The notes: generated from the letters alone by a model not told the origin. A stretch of DNA of 64,000 bases from an uncultured Pirellula sp. (GCA_903858115.1 CAIOHR010000006.1:1-64000); one strand, 5' to 3'. Shown: positions 36,080 through 45,906, numbered from the stretch's first letter. Made by a program: numbers and translations.

Positions 36080-37990
36080 TTACTCCATTCCTAATTTCTG
36101 TCGCCCCCGCGTGGTCAAGCGATTGGAATTCCATCCGGGTTCCCAGGTTTGTTCGAAAACGACTTGCCTAACACCTGAGACCTTCATCAGTCGCTCGCGA
36201 ATGGGTACGGACACGGTAGGATGCACAGAGATAGAACCGTCAACAAAGTACTCCAGTCGCGGTCGTCCTCGATGAGGCATTGCCATCACAAGTGTTACGA
36301 CGTCACCTCGGACTCGAACGTCGTAGATCATACCGAGCTCGACGATATTGATGTCTGCCGTATAGAGCTGGGCATCTTTGCAATCAAGAAGAGCTTTCCA
36401 AATTGCTGACTTCAATTGCGAGTAGTCGCCGGCTTCACCTGGTCTCGCAAGTCGACGTTCTGCGGCCTGACCGGGATTAACATCAATGGTTGGCGCAATA
36501 TTCATCGGTGAAACAACGCTTGCAGATAAGATGAGCGGATTAACCAGACAGCGACGCAGTGACTCGATCTCCTTCGCCCCAGTCGATTCCGAAAATGGCA
36601 ATGCGAGATATGCGTTCTTCTGCTTCAATTCCGCTCCCGCGGGTACGTTTTTGACTGGTAGAGGGTAGCGACTCCAGACGCTACCATGCCAGCGATAGAA
36701 CAAATTCGGTGCACCATTGTGTTTAAGTTCTGGAATGCCCGTCGCCGAATGGTCGAGAAAAAGAGCCATGAACGAGTCTTTGGTATCCTTATTGAAGAAG
36801 CCGACTCCCCACAGATTCTCGGATTGATCCGCAGGTACATCTCCCGTGTGCAGATTGCCCTCGGCATTCATCCACAGCTTGTCCGTAAAGGATTGACCAG
36901 AGAAGACCCATTCATCATCCCGAAGTGCTTGTGCGGAAAAGTCCTGAATGGCCTTCATGGAACCGATCTTGTGGAACCATGGCAAACCGGAATAGAAACG
37001 ATACTCGACATCCACCTTGAGTCGACTTGGTGAATAGATGGGGTGGACGGGCGAGTATGGGAAACCCCAACGTCGGATGATTGTGCATAACGGACCTCGG
37101 ATGACCTCGTAGTCCGGGCAGGTATCCCAAAGCGAGATTCGTAGCTTCTGAAAGCCGTCCTCATCGACATAGTCATGAGCCCAATCGATGCCGGGTGGCT
37201 CGCCGTGCCCTTCACCACCTGAATACAGTTCGAGCCCGTGTTCTCGACGGAGGATGAGTCGCTCCAATTGTCCAGTTTGCCGGGAAAGAACCGCCTTAAA
37301 GTGAGCATTGGAGATATCCAATCCGAAACCTTCACCTTGGGCCAAAAGATCGGAAGGATACTCAGGCAGTTCTGCATCGGAGTTGCCATAAAAAAAGAGA
37401 ATCTCTTGTTTCTGTTTTGGAAGACTGTCGACCATGAGAATTATCTTGCAATGCCGTTGATTGCCTCTTCGAACTTCACCGTACACTTGGCATGGCAGTT
37501 CGACGAGCCGACCAAGACTCACTTTGGCCACGCGAATCTCACGAACCAGCGAAGTAACTTGATCGGCAGGAAAGCTCAAGGAAATTTCTATCGGCTCGGA
37601 GTGGCGAGATTCGCCTGCCGACTCTTCCACCGTGATCGTTTTGAAGTACTTCCAACCGCGAGCCCAACCTCTCCAATCCGCGGTCAATTCCGCAACCGCT
37701 TGCCACTGATTCGTCTCGACGAGCGATGCGGTAGGCGGTTGCACCTCCAGTTGCGTTTGCAGGACGGAATCGCGTAGCGAATGGGTAAGCGATCGAGCTA
37801 AATCGAAGTCTTGATTTTCCCATGCAGCTTCCAGCAAACGCATTTTGGTCGCAAAGGAATCGCTACGGCGTTGAGCAGCCGTTGCAACGTTATCCACTTT
37901 GCCAGCCTCTTGTGCAAAACTCATGCAAATGAACGGCGAAATGAATGCCGTGATCGCAATCAATGACGGACGCATGAAAGATCTCCACAT
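36080..37990 (-). CDS. Secreted protein with C-terminal DUF59 domain
   Basis: A 636-residue exported protein (signal peptide to about residue 26, ending SFAQE). The main part is a large beta-rich domain I do not recognise, with EPIEISLSFPADQVTSLVRE and SQPLWFHKIG-like strands, similar in layout to polysaccharide-processing proteins of planctomycetes. The last 114 residues match DUF59/MIP18: VELGMIYDVRVRGDVVTLVM then VPIRERLMKVSGVRQVVFEQ and WEPGW. The conserved Cys of the family (usually T-P-x-C-P) is absent; the position reads MPHRGRPRLEYF. DUF59 proteins normally act in cytoplasmic Fe-S assembly, so the exported fusion is odd. It lies 110 bp after the ceramidase-like gene on the same strand. 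Confidence 0.7.
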   Translation of the reverse strand: MWRSFMRPSLIAITAFISPFICMSFAQEAGKVDNVATAAQRRSDSFATKMRLLEAAWENQDFDLARSLTHSLRDSVLQTQLEVQPPTASLVETNQWQAVAELTADWRGWARGWKYFKTITVEESAGESRHSEPIEISLSFPADQVTSLVREIRVAKVSLGRLVELPCQVYGEVRRGNQRHCKIILMVDSLPKQKQEILFFYGNSDAELPEYPSDLLAQGEGFGLDISNAHFKAVLSRQTGQLERLILRREHGLELYSGGEGHGEPPGIDWAHDYVDEDGFQKLRISLWDTCPDYEVIRGPLCTIIRRWGFPYSPVHPIYSPSRLKVDVEYRFYSGLPWFHKIGSMKAIQDFSAQALRDDEWVFSGQSFTDKLWMNAEGNLHTGDVPADQSENLWGVGFFNKDTKDSFMALFLDHSATGIPELKHNGAPNLFYRWHGSVWSRYPLPVKNVPAGAELKQKNAYLALPFSESTGAKEIESLRRCLVNPLILSASVVSPMNIAPTIDVNPGQAAERRLARPGEAGDYSQLKSAIWKALLDCKDAQLYTADINIVELGMIYDVRVRGDVVTLVMAMPHRGRPRLEYFVDGSISVHPTVSVPIRERLMKVSGVRQVVFEQTWEPGWNSNRLTTRGRQKLGME

Positions 37991-38098
37991 TCGATATTCT
38001 CGCTATGAGTGAGGTTTGTTGTTCGCGTATTCGAAAAGTTTGACATCGCCCGATCTCTGCTCGGCAAGGCGCCGATCGCAAGATCGTAGGGATTCCGC

Positions 38099-39562
38099 CT
38101 ACCTGCAATCCGTTGGAGTCAGGAGCTTTTTTATTCTGCGAGAGATCGACTCGATCAATAGTTCCATGCAACCAGGGGCAGTTGCCGCGATGATCTCCTG
38201 ATAAATGCCATAGCCGTAAGTGCACGCGGGAGGGATGTAACCGGGTTGCCAATCGTTCGTCAAAGTAGTCACAATGACAGGCCGTGGGGCAAAGCGCTCA
38301 CGCAGCGTCGTTTGAAATGCCTGATAGAGCTCACCAGGGACAAAAATCCAGATTGCGTCCCCGAAAATGCCCAAGTGCAGTGTGATTGGATAAGTGTCTC
38401 CATGCACCAGTGCGTTCAAGCGAGTCAACTGCCGCGTTCGCTGTTCAATCTGCGCACGACAGTTTCGAATTTGCTTCTCATCGCCAGTTTCTATCGCTTT
38501 CGATTCTTCGATCATCCAGTGCTCTCGCTCTGCTGTTGTATGTTCGATCGTCGGCAGATCGTGACGATACGGCAACTGCACTGTCAATTGTCCCCATTGC
38601 CAAGCGGCCTTCTCGTCAAGCTCATGCTCAGTAAGAGGCTCATGATTCCAGGTTCCGATGGTTGCACCGGAAATCACCGGTCCCGCGTAACGATACTCTG
38701 TCCCAGCCGGCGGAAGCGTGGCCAACGTTGACAACACCGCAAAGCCGACTTGTCGTCCATTTCGATCGGCGACCGCTGGATCACCGACGAAGCCTTCACG
38801 AGGGCCAAGATCGCCAGAGGCACCCTGTAGAAACAGGCAGTGCACACCTTCATGCGTTTCGATCACTTCTCGCATGGCCCCAACCCAATCCGGGCTGATC
38901 AACGTGTTCTCCCAAGCGAGCGTCGTCGGATGGCAAGCATAGTTGACCAGTGTCGCCAATGGCTTACCGGAAACGTTCGTCACACGCCCTACTAGCAACG
39001 TATCGTCCGCTGGACCTTCTGGATTAAAGCCGCAAGCAAAGGTTGCTCGTTCGACGTCCCAGAAGTCTCGATGGGCAGCTAGATTGCAACGGCCGATTCC
39101 ATAAACGATTGAGGCTGCTTCAGCCCGAGGTCGCGTCTCCTCAGCCAGCTGGGTCAATCGAACCGCTAAATGATCTAGGTAAGGACCAATCGCTTCTCCG
39201 CCAGGCAGATGACTTCGAGTCCGCGACATCCATCCGGAACCATGCGTATGTGACAGTGCGACCTGGATGTTCGCATACGGCACTCCTGTTGCCGACGCGA
39301 TCGACTCGCGGATGTTCATCATCTCAGCGGCGTCAAGAATGCAGTGATCCAAGGACAGGATGATTTGCGGCGGACCGGTCGCAGGAGCCAGTGGTTCGAG
39401 CCACAGCAGCGTCGCCTCGAGCGGTCGATGCACGCCCGTCGCTCGATCATGCAGCGCGGCTCCCCACATACGATGGTAGATTCCGATTGGAGGCGTGATA
39501 TCACAACGGCCGACACTAGCCCGGCAGCGTGATTGGGGAGTCTTAAAGCTGTTCATCATCAT
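38099..39562 (-). CDS. Ceramidase-like hydrolase
   Basis: A 487-residue protein similar to the N-terminal domain of neutral/alkaline ceramidases. It has GRCDITPPIGIYHRMWGAA at the start, VALSHTHGSG (histidine zinc site) near residue 102, VNYACHPTTLAWENTLISPDWVG near 210, and LFLQGASGDLGPREG near 250. The last two blocks match conserved ceramidase stretches around the nucleophilic serine. It lacks a signal peptide, unlike secreted ceramidases. It shares 20 bases with the transporter gene before it, so it is translationally linked. In this operon its target is more likely a sugar derivative or amide than ceramide, but that is inference. Confidence 0.72.
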   Translation of the reverse strand: MMMNSFKTPQSRCRASVGRCDITPPIGIYHRMWGAALHDRATGVHRPLEATLLWLEPLAPATGPPQIILSLDHCILDAAEMMNIRESIASATGVPYANIQVALSHTHGSGWMSRTRSHLPGGEAIGPYLDHLAVRLTQLAEETRPRAEAASIVYGIGRCNLAAHRDFWDVERATFACGFNPEGPADDTLLVGRVTNVSGKPLATLVNYACHPTTLAWENTLISPDWVGAMREVIETHEGVHCLFLQGASGDLGPREGFVGDPAVADRNGRQVGFAVLSTLATLPPAGTEYRYAGPVISGATIGTWNHEPLTEHELDEKAAWQWGQLTVQLPYRHDLPTIEHTTAEREHWMIEESKAIETGDEKQIRNCRAQIEQRTRQLTRLNALVHGDTYPITLHLGIFGDAIWIFVPGELYQAFQTTLRERFAPRPVIVTTLTNDWQPGYIPPACTYGYGIYQEIIAATAPGCMELLIESISRRIKKLLTPTDCR

Positions 39563-40856
39563 CTCCTAACAGAGTTCCCTGTGGATTGAGAAACGCCCAG
39601 CAGATCGCGTCCACAGCCATGATTCCTGCAAATAGCAATAGCATCAGATTCCAATTTCCAGTCCTCGTTGCCAGCCACCCAGCCGTCAAAGGAAATATCG
39701 CTGCACCAATGTTACCGCACATATTCATGACACTGAAAACCGTCGCGACCTGCTTGCCGCCAAATTGGATCGCGACCGTATAACCGCTTACTCCTCCGAA
39801 CGTCGCGCAGAAAGCGCCTAAGGCAATCAAAGCGATCGCGCCGCGTACATCTGCTACGAAAGACGATGCTACAATTAGCACCGCACAACTGGCCATGCCG
39901 ACGACCGCGATGCCCTGACGACTGAGACGTGAGTTTCCTGTCTTTCGCAACATCCAGTCGGATACAAAGCCGCCGGTTAAGCTTCCGAGGACACCACCAA
40001 CTCCAGCGAAGAACGTTAGATCCCCCGATGCAACCACCGACACGCCTCGAGTCTCCTGAAGAAATGTCGGGAAAGTCGTCATGAAGAAAACCATTCCTGC
40101 CGCTCGAAAAAACTGCTGAGCACACAACAGCGCCATCGGTCGACTGCGGAACAACCGACGCCAGTCAATCGGCTGAGCCGCTTTGCTCATGGGTACGACC
40201 GCAGGTAGTCGGCGAGCTGGAATCAGCAATAAAAAAGCAACGGACCACACAATTCCAGGAATCGCATAGGCAGTAAAGAGTAGTCTCCACGGCGCCTGCT
40301 GCAGTGACTCGCCGGCGGGTCGAAGAACTTCCAACAACCGACCTGTTAACGTTGGAGCAATCGCCCCTCCGATCATCATTCCGCTGGCCAAGAGCCCCGA
40401 AGCCCTGGCTCGTTCCGAGTCTGGAAAGACTTGCCCAATCGCTTTGGCAGCACAAGGAAAGGCACCAGCTTGCGCCGCTCCCATCACGCCCCACAGGATG
40501 AACAGTGAGTAATAGCTGGTTGCAAAACCGCTCATCAACGTGGCGATGGACCAGAGTACGCTGAATATCGCCAACGCTTGACGGCTTCCAATCCGGTCCG
40601 CAAGCCAGCCGCTAGGGATTTGCAGGAGCGCATAGGTGAAATACCAGAACGAAAATACTGCTCCCATACCTATTCCATGGTTCACGAAGTTCAAGTCGGC
40701 GGCGATCTCCTTCGCCGGTACGCTGAGCGCCGCGCGCTGGACGTAGGCAATCAAAGCAACCGAGCACAGGAAACCAAGAACCAGATATCGACCGCTGGAA
40801 CTCGAGACGTCGCCGTCAGGCGGATGGAGCGACGATGCGTTGGATAGGCTGGTCAC
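39543..40856 (-). CDS. MFS transporter, anion:cation symporter type
   Basis: A 437-residue transporter with about 12 membrane helices. The loop between helices 2 and 3 reads GWLADRIGSRQALAIF, matching the MFS signature G-x(3)-DRxGxR, and helix 4 follows with AAQAGAFPCAAKAIGQVFPDSERARASG, typical of the ACS subfamily that moves hexuronates, galactonate and related sugar acids (ExuT, DgoT, GudP). The central loop (about 205-225) is polar. Its operon neighbours, a galactonate-dehydratase-like enzyme and a DapA-family lyase, support a sugar-acid substrate. Confidence 0.85.
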   Translation of the reverse strand: MTSLSNASSLHPPDGDVSSSSGRYLVLGFLCSVALIAYVQRAALSVPAKEIAADLNFVNHGIGMGAVFSFWYFTYALLQIPSGWLADRIGSRQALAIFSVLWSIATLMSGFATSYYSLFILWGVMGAAQAGAFPCAAKAIGQVFPDSERARASGLLASGMMIGGAIAPTLTGRLLEVLRPAGESLQQAPWRLLFTAYAIPGIVWSVAFLLLIPARRLPAVVPMSKAAQPIDWRRLFRSRPMALLCAQQFFRAAGMVFFMTTFPTFLQETRGVSVVASGDLTFFAGVGGVLGSLTGGFVSDWMLRKTGNSRLSRQGIAVVGMASCAVLIVASSFVADVRGAIALIALGAFCATFGGVSGYTVAIQFGGKQVATVFSVMNMCGNIGAAIFPLTAGWLATRTGNWNLMLLLFAGIMAVDAICWAFLNPQGTLLGDDDEQL

Positions 40857-40892
40857 AGTAGTCTCGAAGGAGAAGAGGAAAACCGAGTTGCG

Positions 40893-41825
40893 TCAGCTGC
40901 GGGCCAGTGCCCGCTGCAATTGATCAAACAGCCGATCCACTTCACGGGCTGTTTCCGAATCCAACAGCCAACTTACGGGAGCACGTCGTCGATCGGAATT
41001 CCATAGTCCGCGTTTGACCAGCAGATACTTTTCGATCGCCAAAAAACCATCTAGCCCAGCCTGTAATTGCAAAGTCACGATCGCGCAGATTGGATAGTAG
41101 ATCGCATAGGCAGCCGCTTCGTCACCCCTTTCCAAAGCATTCCATAGGGCGACGATTCCGTCGAGCAGGTCCATTCCCGGCATCGTGCCACTGATCCCGC
41201 GTCGATAACTGTCGATCAACAAAATGCCGCCAGAACCTTCGTAAATCTTCGCTTGACCCTTGGTGGCATCGCGCAAGGCCGACAGATTGGGACCGATCGG
41301 TGAGGCCTCGGGCTTGAAGAGGATTTTCTTCACGTCGTAACGCTCCAAGAGTTGCAGATAGACTTCCTGAGGGATCGCGCTACCAACGTACCCGGATGCA
41401 TCTTGAACGATGATTGGCAAAGACACTCCGTCGGCCAGTTCACAATAGTAATCCAGGTGAGCCGCAACTGACAGTCGTGTGTTGAGCGGCGGCGCTGCCA
41501 TGACGGCATCGCAGCCGACTCGTTCTGCGTGAACCGCGTAGTCCAACGCCTGCTTTCCACTCTCCGCTCCCACTGCAGCGAACACGGTCCCTCGCCCAGC
41601 GCTGAGTTCAACGATCTGCTCTGTTAGGGATAGACGCTCGTCATAAGTCAGTCGCAGGATCTCGGATACCATCCCCGTCCCGAGTCCATGCGCGCCGACC
41701 GAGTAGGCCCAATCGATCTCGCGGCGGAGCGCATCGACGTCGATCCGATCATCGGCATCAAACGGAGTATGTACAATGGGCAAAACGCCCAACAATTCGC
41801 GTGACATATGGATAGCTCCTACCAA
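40893..41825 (-). CDS. DapA-family aldolase/lyase
   Basis: A 310-residue (beta/alpha)8 enzyme of the dihydrodipicolinate synthase/N-acetylneuraminate lyase family. The Schiff-base lysine is probably in [11 protein letters not shown] (about residue 167), and the tyrosine for proton transfer is in [12 protein letters not shown]. The stretch [22 protein letters not shown] replaces the family's GTTGE-type loop, which suggests a substrate other than pyruvate plus aspartate semialdehyde. Members in sugar-acid operons cleave 2-keto-3-deoxy acids or act as dehydratases. The gene overlaps the upstream enolase-family gene by 7 bases. It probably acts on that enzyme's product. Confidence 0.82.
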   Translation of the reverse strand: MVGAIHMSRELLGVLPIVHTPFDADDRIDVDALRREIDWAYSVGAHGLGTGMVSEILRLTYDERLSLTEQIVELSAGRGTVFAAVGAESGKQALDYAVHAERVGCDAVMAAPPLNTRLSVAAHLDYYCELADGVSLPIIVQDASGYVGSAIPQEVYLQLLERYDVKKILFKPEASPIGPNLSALRDATKGQAKIYEGSGGILLIDSYRRGISGTMPGMDLLDGIVALWNALERGDEAAAYAIYYPICAIVTLQLQAGLDGFLAIEKYLLVKRGLWNSDRRRAPVSWLLDSETAREVDRLFDQLQRALARS

Positions 41826-42997
41826 TCTCCAACACTTCCATCGCGATGAAACACTCGTTGTAGCACTTCCTGCTGAAACGGATGTCGGCGGACTTCTTCT
41901 TCGTTGATTGTGACACCCAGACCGGGCTTCGTATTCGGCGTTACCGTGCGTGTCGACGTGTCAACTTGAAAGCCTTCCTCGACCACATCATATCGCCACG
42001 GTACGTCGTTATGTACCGACTCGCAAATGATGTAGCTGGGTTGTGAGAAACCAAATTCGATCGAAGCGGCAGTGCTAACCGGCCCTTGAGGATTATGCGG
42101 CGCGAGTGCGATGCGATAGGCATCCGCCAGGGACGCCACGCGACGCGCTTCGGTAAATCCGCCGCAATGCGTGATATCCAGCTGACAGATTTCGCAACCA
42201 CGAGCCGCAAATAGGTCTCGAAACGCTGCAAGATGCGTCATGCGTTCGCCCGTAGCAATGGGTGTTGCCACGGCAGCATTGATGGCTGCAAGTCCCTCGA
42301 TGCACTCGGGCCAACAGGGCTCCTCGAGGAAGTACAGACCGTAAGGTTCGAGCACTTTTGCGAACTGCAACCCCATCGCAGGCGAGGGTCGGGCATGGCA
42401 GTCCACCATGATATCAATGTTGTCCCCGACAGCTTCGCGCATCGCGGCGACACAGGCATCCGCAGCTTTCATCGGCTGTAAGCCCTCGATCGGCATCGTG
42501 GATGGCACGGCCATGGATTTGAAAGCCGAGAAACCATCCGCTACTGCTTGTTGTGCTAGTTCAGCAAACCGCTTCGCGTTGTCGACCGGCGTCTCGTAGA
42601 AACTTTCCATATCGCCGCCGCCAAGGTGACAATAGAGGCGGATTGTATCTCGAACCGGACCACCCCAGAGCTTATGACAGGGGACGCCATGCAGCTTGCC
42701 GACAATATCCCACAAGGCGAGATCAATTCCAGCGATGGCCGTCGATCGCACGATGCCGCTTCCATGCCAGAAGTGTTGCCTCCACATCATCTGCCACAGG
42801 TGTTCGACGCGGGTGGGATCCTCACCGATCAACAACTGCGAAATGTCCTCGATCGCCCCAACGACGCTTCGTGTGTGCCATTCGAGAGTCGCTTCTCCCC
42901 AGCCAAACAACCCTGGCTGATCGGTATGTACCTTTACAAAAATCCAATTTCTCATTCGTGCATGACAAACGAGTGTTTCGATAGCTGTTATTTTCAT
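41819..42997 (-). CDS. Mandelate racemase/galactonate dehydratase-like enzyme
   Basis: A 392-residue enolase-superfamily enzyme; start at the ATG 42997 ([18 protein letters not shown]). Metal ligands are seen in [21 protein letters not shown] and ATGERMTHL. The catalytic histidine is probably in [11 protein letters not shown]. This set (D, E, E and H with ER motif) follows D-galactonate dehydratase-like members, which turn aldonic acids into 2-keto-3-deoxy acids. It is first in the four-gene operon with the DapA-like lyase, the transporter and the ceramidase-like hydrolase. The exact sugar acid cannot be told. Confidence 0.85.
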   Translation of the reverse strand: MKITAIETLVCHARMRNWIFVKVHTDQPGLFGWGEATLEWHTRSVVGAIEDISQLLIGEDPTRVEHLWQMMWRQHFWHGSGIVRSTAIAGIDLALWDIVGKLHGVPCHKLWGGPVRDTIRLYCHLGGGDMESFYETPVDNAKRFAELAQQAVADGFSAFKSMAVPSTMPIEGLQPMKAADACVAAMREAVGDNIDIMVDCHARPSPAMGLQFAKVLEPYGLYFLEEPCWPECIEGLAAINAAVATPIATGERMTHLAAFRDLFAARGCEICQLDITHCGGFTEARRVASLADAYRIALAPHNPQGPVSTAASIEFGFSQPSYIICESVHNDVPWRYDVVEEGFQVDTSTRTVTPNTKPGLGVTINEEEVRRHPFQQEVLQRVFHRDGSVGDW

Positions 42998-43290
42998 TCC
43001 ACGATTGTAGCCTATGTCGCCTGGAGAGGAACGATGGCCGAAGCACTCATTTTGACGCTTAACGTTGGCGCGATGAATGAAAGACATACATCCGCTGCTC
43101 CTGCTCGCTGTGGGGCGTGTTGGGTAATTTAACGACGGTAGCTGGATCGCGGTACTGCGTCACGTACCATATGGCGATGTCGGTTTTTGAAAACCTAGGC
43201 TGGTCGGACTGCCAAACGAAACGAACGGGTTAGCTTCGCGGGGGTAAGAATCATACGCCGCTAAACCTAAGTCGCATTGGAAGTGCTGAA

Positions 43291-43578
43291 TTGGCCTGGA
43301 TATGTGTCTTCGTTGTTGTCAGCACATTGGGCCTTTGGCAGACCCTTCATTATCTAGGCGGCTCGGCTTCATTCTGGGATGCGTTGACGACATCGCTCTT
43401 TCGTGACGGGCAACACATTCGAAACTGGATGCATGACCGATTTGCTGAGCAACTCGCGAACCGCCATCAACGCATCTTCAAGCGATCCGAAATTTACTCG
43501 GAGATTAGGCGGACGGTGCAGCATCTTCGAAATAGAGAAGATCTTTTCGCGACAACTTTGTATTGCAAAGCATATTAA
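43291..43578 (+). CDS. Small hypothetical membrane protein
   Basis: A 95-codon frame starting at TTG. The first 18 residues are hydrophobic (AWICVFVVVSTLGLWQTL), and the rest is basic and helical (RHQRIFKRSEIYSEIRRTV). No family is recognised, and no strong ribosome-binding site precedes it. It lies 20 bp before the membrane protein/regulator pair on the same strand, so it could be their leader gene. It may also be chance. Confidence 0.3.
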   Translation: MAWICVFVVVSTLGLWQTLHYLGGSASFWDALTTSLFRDGQHIRNWMHDRFAEQLANRHQRIFKRSEIYSEIRRTVQHLRNREDLFATTLYCKAY

Positions 43579-43597
43579 TGGCAGCTAGAGTATAGGA

Positions 43598-44209
43598 ATG
43601 AATACTCAATCCATCGATCAAGCCTTAGAAGATTTGGCCGAGATTCGTTCCAGCTTAAACCGAGCTGAGACGTTTCGCGGATATCGGTCTGCATCCATTT
43701 TGGCGACTAGCGTGATGGCTTGGTTCGGATGTTTGCTGCAGTCACGGTGGGTTCCTTCGGAGTCGGCAGAGTTAGGGGATTTTTTAACGTTTTGGATACG
43801 CATCGGTTTGTTTTGCGCTGTGCTTATTTTTGGAGAAGTGTTGGTTCGTTATTGGCGGTCGGGGCCTATGTTTCGGCACATGACACGCAGCGCGGTCGGG
43901 CCGATGATTCCCGCCTTGTTATCTGGGCTCGCGTTGACGGTCGTTATCGCTGGGGCCGCGCCTGAGGTAGGCTGGATGCTACCGGGACTCTGGGCGATGG
44001 TTTATGGACTTGGGGTCGCCGCCTCTGCCAGATTTTTACCAAAGTTGGTTTCGATTGTCGCATTGTATTTCGTCTTGTGTGGATTGGTTTGTATTGCGTT
44101 GTCAGCCCGAGGTTGGGCTTATTCTCCTTGGTTGATGGGGGTATCTTTTGGCGGTGGACAAATGTTGACAGCAGCAATTTTGTATTGGTCATTGGAGCGT
44201 GGCGAATGA
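43598..44209 (+). CDS. Six-helix membrane protein linked to HTH gene
   Basis: A 203-residue protein. The N-terminus is soluble with a short helix (IDQALEDLAEIRSSLNRA) followed by about five to six membrane helices. The arrangement resembles planctomycete and acidobacterial membrane proteins encoded just before a PF13601-type winged-helix regulator, as here, where the stop overlaps the regulator start (ATGA). Such pairs may form a membrane-linked regulatory unit, but no function is known. Confidence 0.65.
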   Translation: MNTQSIDQALEDLAEIRSSLNRAETFRGYRSASILATSVMAWFGCLLQSRWVPSESAELGDFLTFWIRIGLFCAVLIFGEVLVRYWRSGPMFRHMTRSAVGPMIPALLSGLALTVVIAGAAPEVGWMLPGLWAMVYGLGVAASARFLPKLVSIVALYFVLCGLVCIALSARGWAYSPWLMGVSFGGGQMLTAAILYWSLERGE

Positions 44210-44616
44210 GTCGAAACGACGAATCAAAAACAAACAAACCGGCTCCGTACGCATACGATGGCTTGGAGCGTATCTTTCACGAGAAAGCCCGGCTCGGCAT
44301 CGTGACTTGCTTGGTGCGACATCCCGATGGTCTCGCGTTTCCTGAACTGAAGTTGTTGTGCGATTTGACCGACGGCAATCTCAATCGCCATTTGCATCAC
44401 CTGGAGGAAGCTGAGATCGTGCATCTGGAAAAGCGTTTCGAAGGAAACCGGCCACAGACCCTTTGCAAGATTACCAAAGCAGGCTTGAAAAGATTCACCA
44501 CCTATTTGGATCAACTACAAAAAGCGCTCGAAGATGCGAGACCAAACCCGGCCTCAGCCACAGCCAAAGGAACGTCCAAGAGTGGCCGATTGAGGCCGAG
44601 CGCCGAAGGGTTTTGA
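44206..44616 (+). CDS. Winged-helix transcriptional regulator
   Basis: A 136-residue DNA-binding protein of the HTH_34 (PF13601) or MarR-like type. The start is the ATG overlapping the upstream stop; a longer reading from 44077 lies inside the neighbouring gene. RLGIVTCLVRHPDGLAFPEL is followed by LCDLTDGNLNRHLHHLEEA, the recognition-helix region of this family, and the wing IVHLEKRFEGNRPQTLCKIT. The C-terminal tail is low complexity (TAKGTSKSG). It probably controls its own operon. An intrinsic terminator follows at 44637. Confidence 0.78.
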   Translation: MSRNDESKTNKPAPYAYDGLERIFHEKARLGIVTCLVRHPDGLAFPELKLLCDLTDGNLNRHLHHLEEAEIVHLEKRFEGNRPQTLCKITKAGLKRFTTYLDQLQKALEDARPNPASATAKGTSKSGRLRPSAEGF

Positions 44617-44636
44617 ACCATTCATTCAATCAACTT

Positions 44637-44670
44637 AGCTCAAGCTTGAACGTTTGAGCTTTTATTTTGG
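44637..44670 (+). terminator. Intrinsic terminator
   Basis: AGCTCAA and TTGAGCT pair around a 10-nt loop, followed by TTTATTTT. It lies 20 bases after the winged-helix regulator gene. Confidence 0.65.
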
Positions 44671-44762
44671 ATACAAACTTTGCCAAACAAAGTACTTTGC
44701 GAAAATGCAGTTCATGCGATTCTCTCCCCCTCGCGCCGTTTCGGTAAAACCCCTCACCCCCA

Positions 44763-44928
44763 GCCCCTCGCCCCTAAAAAAGAGGCTGCTGATTTAGGCC
44801 CGGCTTGTTGGTTCTTGGTGAGCCGTCGGGCGCTAGCCCCGATTGTCGGCTGTGGCGAAGCCACGAAACCGGGGCTAGCGCCCAACGGCTCACTAAATCA
44901 GCAGTCTCCAAAAAAGGGGCGAGGGGAG
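44763..44928. repeat. Large nested inverted repeat
   Basis: Three sets of arms are nested. The outer arms are CCCCTCGCCCCT and AGGGGCGAGGGG, the middle arms CTGCTGATTTA (44786-44796) and TAAATCAGCAG (44894-44904), and the inner arms GAGCCGTCGGGCGCTAGCCC and its near-complement GGGCTAGCGCCCAACGGCTC, closing on a small loop around 44850. The composite could fold into a cruciform or long RNA hairpin. It lies between the regulator terminator and ispH. The layout suggests a non-autonomous repeat such as a MITE or REP-type element. Confidence 0.7.
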
Positions 44929-44996
44929 CAAAGTCAAAAAGTGTATCCGCCAAACCACTCGCACATTTATTTAACGTTCTAAACTGGAGACATATG

Positions 44997-45893
44997 ATGA
45001 GAGTTATACGAGCCGAATTCATGGGGTTGTGTTTCGGAGTGCGCGACGCATTGGCGATCGCGAGAGAGACCAAGGACCCGAGCGCTGTTACCATCTATGG
45101 CGAACTCGTACACAATCCGACGATTCAAGAGGAGTTGTCGTCGCGTGGCTTTCGAGTCGTTGGCGAAATGGATCGCGAAACCGTTGAGCTCACAGACAGG
45201 GTCATGGTAACAGCGCATGGAATCAGCCAGAGACGCATGGATCTACTTAAGGCGCAATCGACAGAGATTATTGACACAACTTGTCCGCTCGTTCGCCGTG
45301 TCCACGAAGCTACTCAAACGCTTCAGAGCGAAAATCGACTTGTCATTTTGATCGGGCGTCGCAAACACGTGGAAGTTCAGGGGATCGTGGAGGACTTGAG
45401 ACAGTGCATTGTCGTCGAGGACCTCGATCAGATCATCGATTGGAAGGCACCTTTGCTAGGTGTGGTTTCTCAGTCGACGACAACACCAGAACTAGCGCAG
45501 CGTTGCCTGTCTCGTATCTTGGAATTGAATACCCACGCGGACGTTAGGTATGTAGACACGATCTGCCGTCCGACGCGACAACGCCAGCAGGCGTTGGAGG
45601 CCCTTTGCCAATCCGTTTCTTTGGTGATTGTGGTCGGGGGCAAACACTCCAACAATACCCGGCAATTGGCTCAACGCTGTTTGGAACTAGGGTGCAAAGC
45701 GATCCAGGTAGAGTCAGCCTATGAATTGCAAGCCGAGTGGTTCGCGGACGTCAGCGTAGTAGGGCTTACTGCTGGTACCAGTACCCCAGACGGGACAATC
45801 GAAGAAGTCGCTAAGAAACTCGCCAGAATCTCCCCAACCCAGCGACGACGCCATAATCTGGAAACGGGTTATGAAACTTACAAGAATTCATGA
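44997..45893 (+). CDS. ispH: 4-hydroxy-3-methylbut-2-enyl diphosphate reductase
   Basis: A 298-residue enzyme of the last step of the non-mevalonate isoprenoid pathway, making IPP and DMAPP. Start: the ATG at 44997 has a GGAG seven bases upstream; the ATG at 44994 is closer (four). Three cysteines for the 4Fe-4S cluster are Cys12 (GLCFGVRDA), Cys96 (TTCPLVRRVH) and Cys190 (TICRPTRQRQ). Substrate-binding histidines are in LVHNP, AHGIS and RKHVEVQG, the last with the catalytic Glu126. GGKHSNNT and TSTPDGTIEEV are also in place. Some conserved blocks differ from the norm (HGISQ, SQSTTTPE), so it is a divergent member. Confidence 0.85.
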   Translation: MRVIRAEFMGLCFGVRDALAIARETKDPSAVTIYGELVHNPTIQEELSSRGFRVVGEMDRETVELTDRVMVTAHGISQRRMDLLKAQSTEIIDTTCPLVRRVHEATQTLQSENRLVILIGRRKHVEVQGIVEDLRQCIVVEDLDQIIDWKAPLLGVVSQSTTTPELAQRCLSRILELNTHADVRYVDTICRPTRQRQQALEALCQSVSLVIVVGGKHSNNTRQLAQRCLELGCKAIQVESAYELQAEWFADVSVVGLTAGTSTPDGTIEEVAKKLARISPTQRRRHNLETGYETYKNS

Positions 45894-45906
45894 CCGGTGT
45901 TTGTGC

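Noticed and set aside
44763..44928. CRISPR array
   Set aside because: The repeats are inverted and nested, not direct with regular spacers; no Cas genes are in the window.
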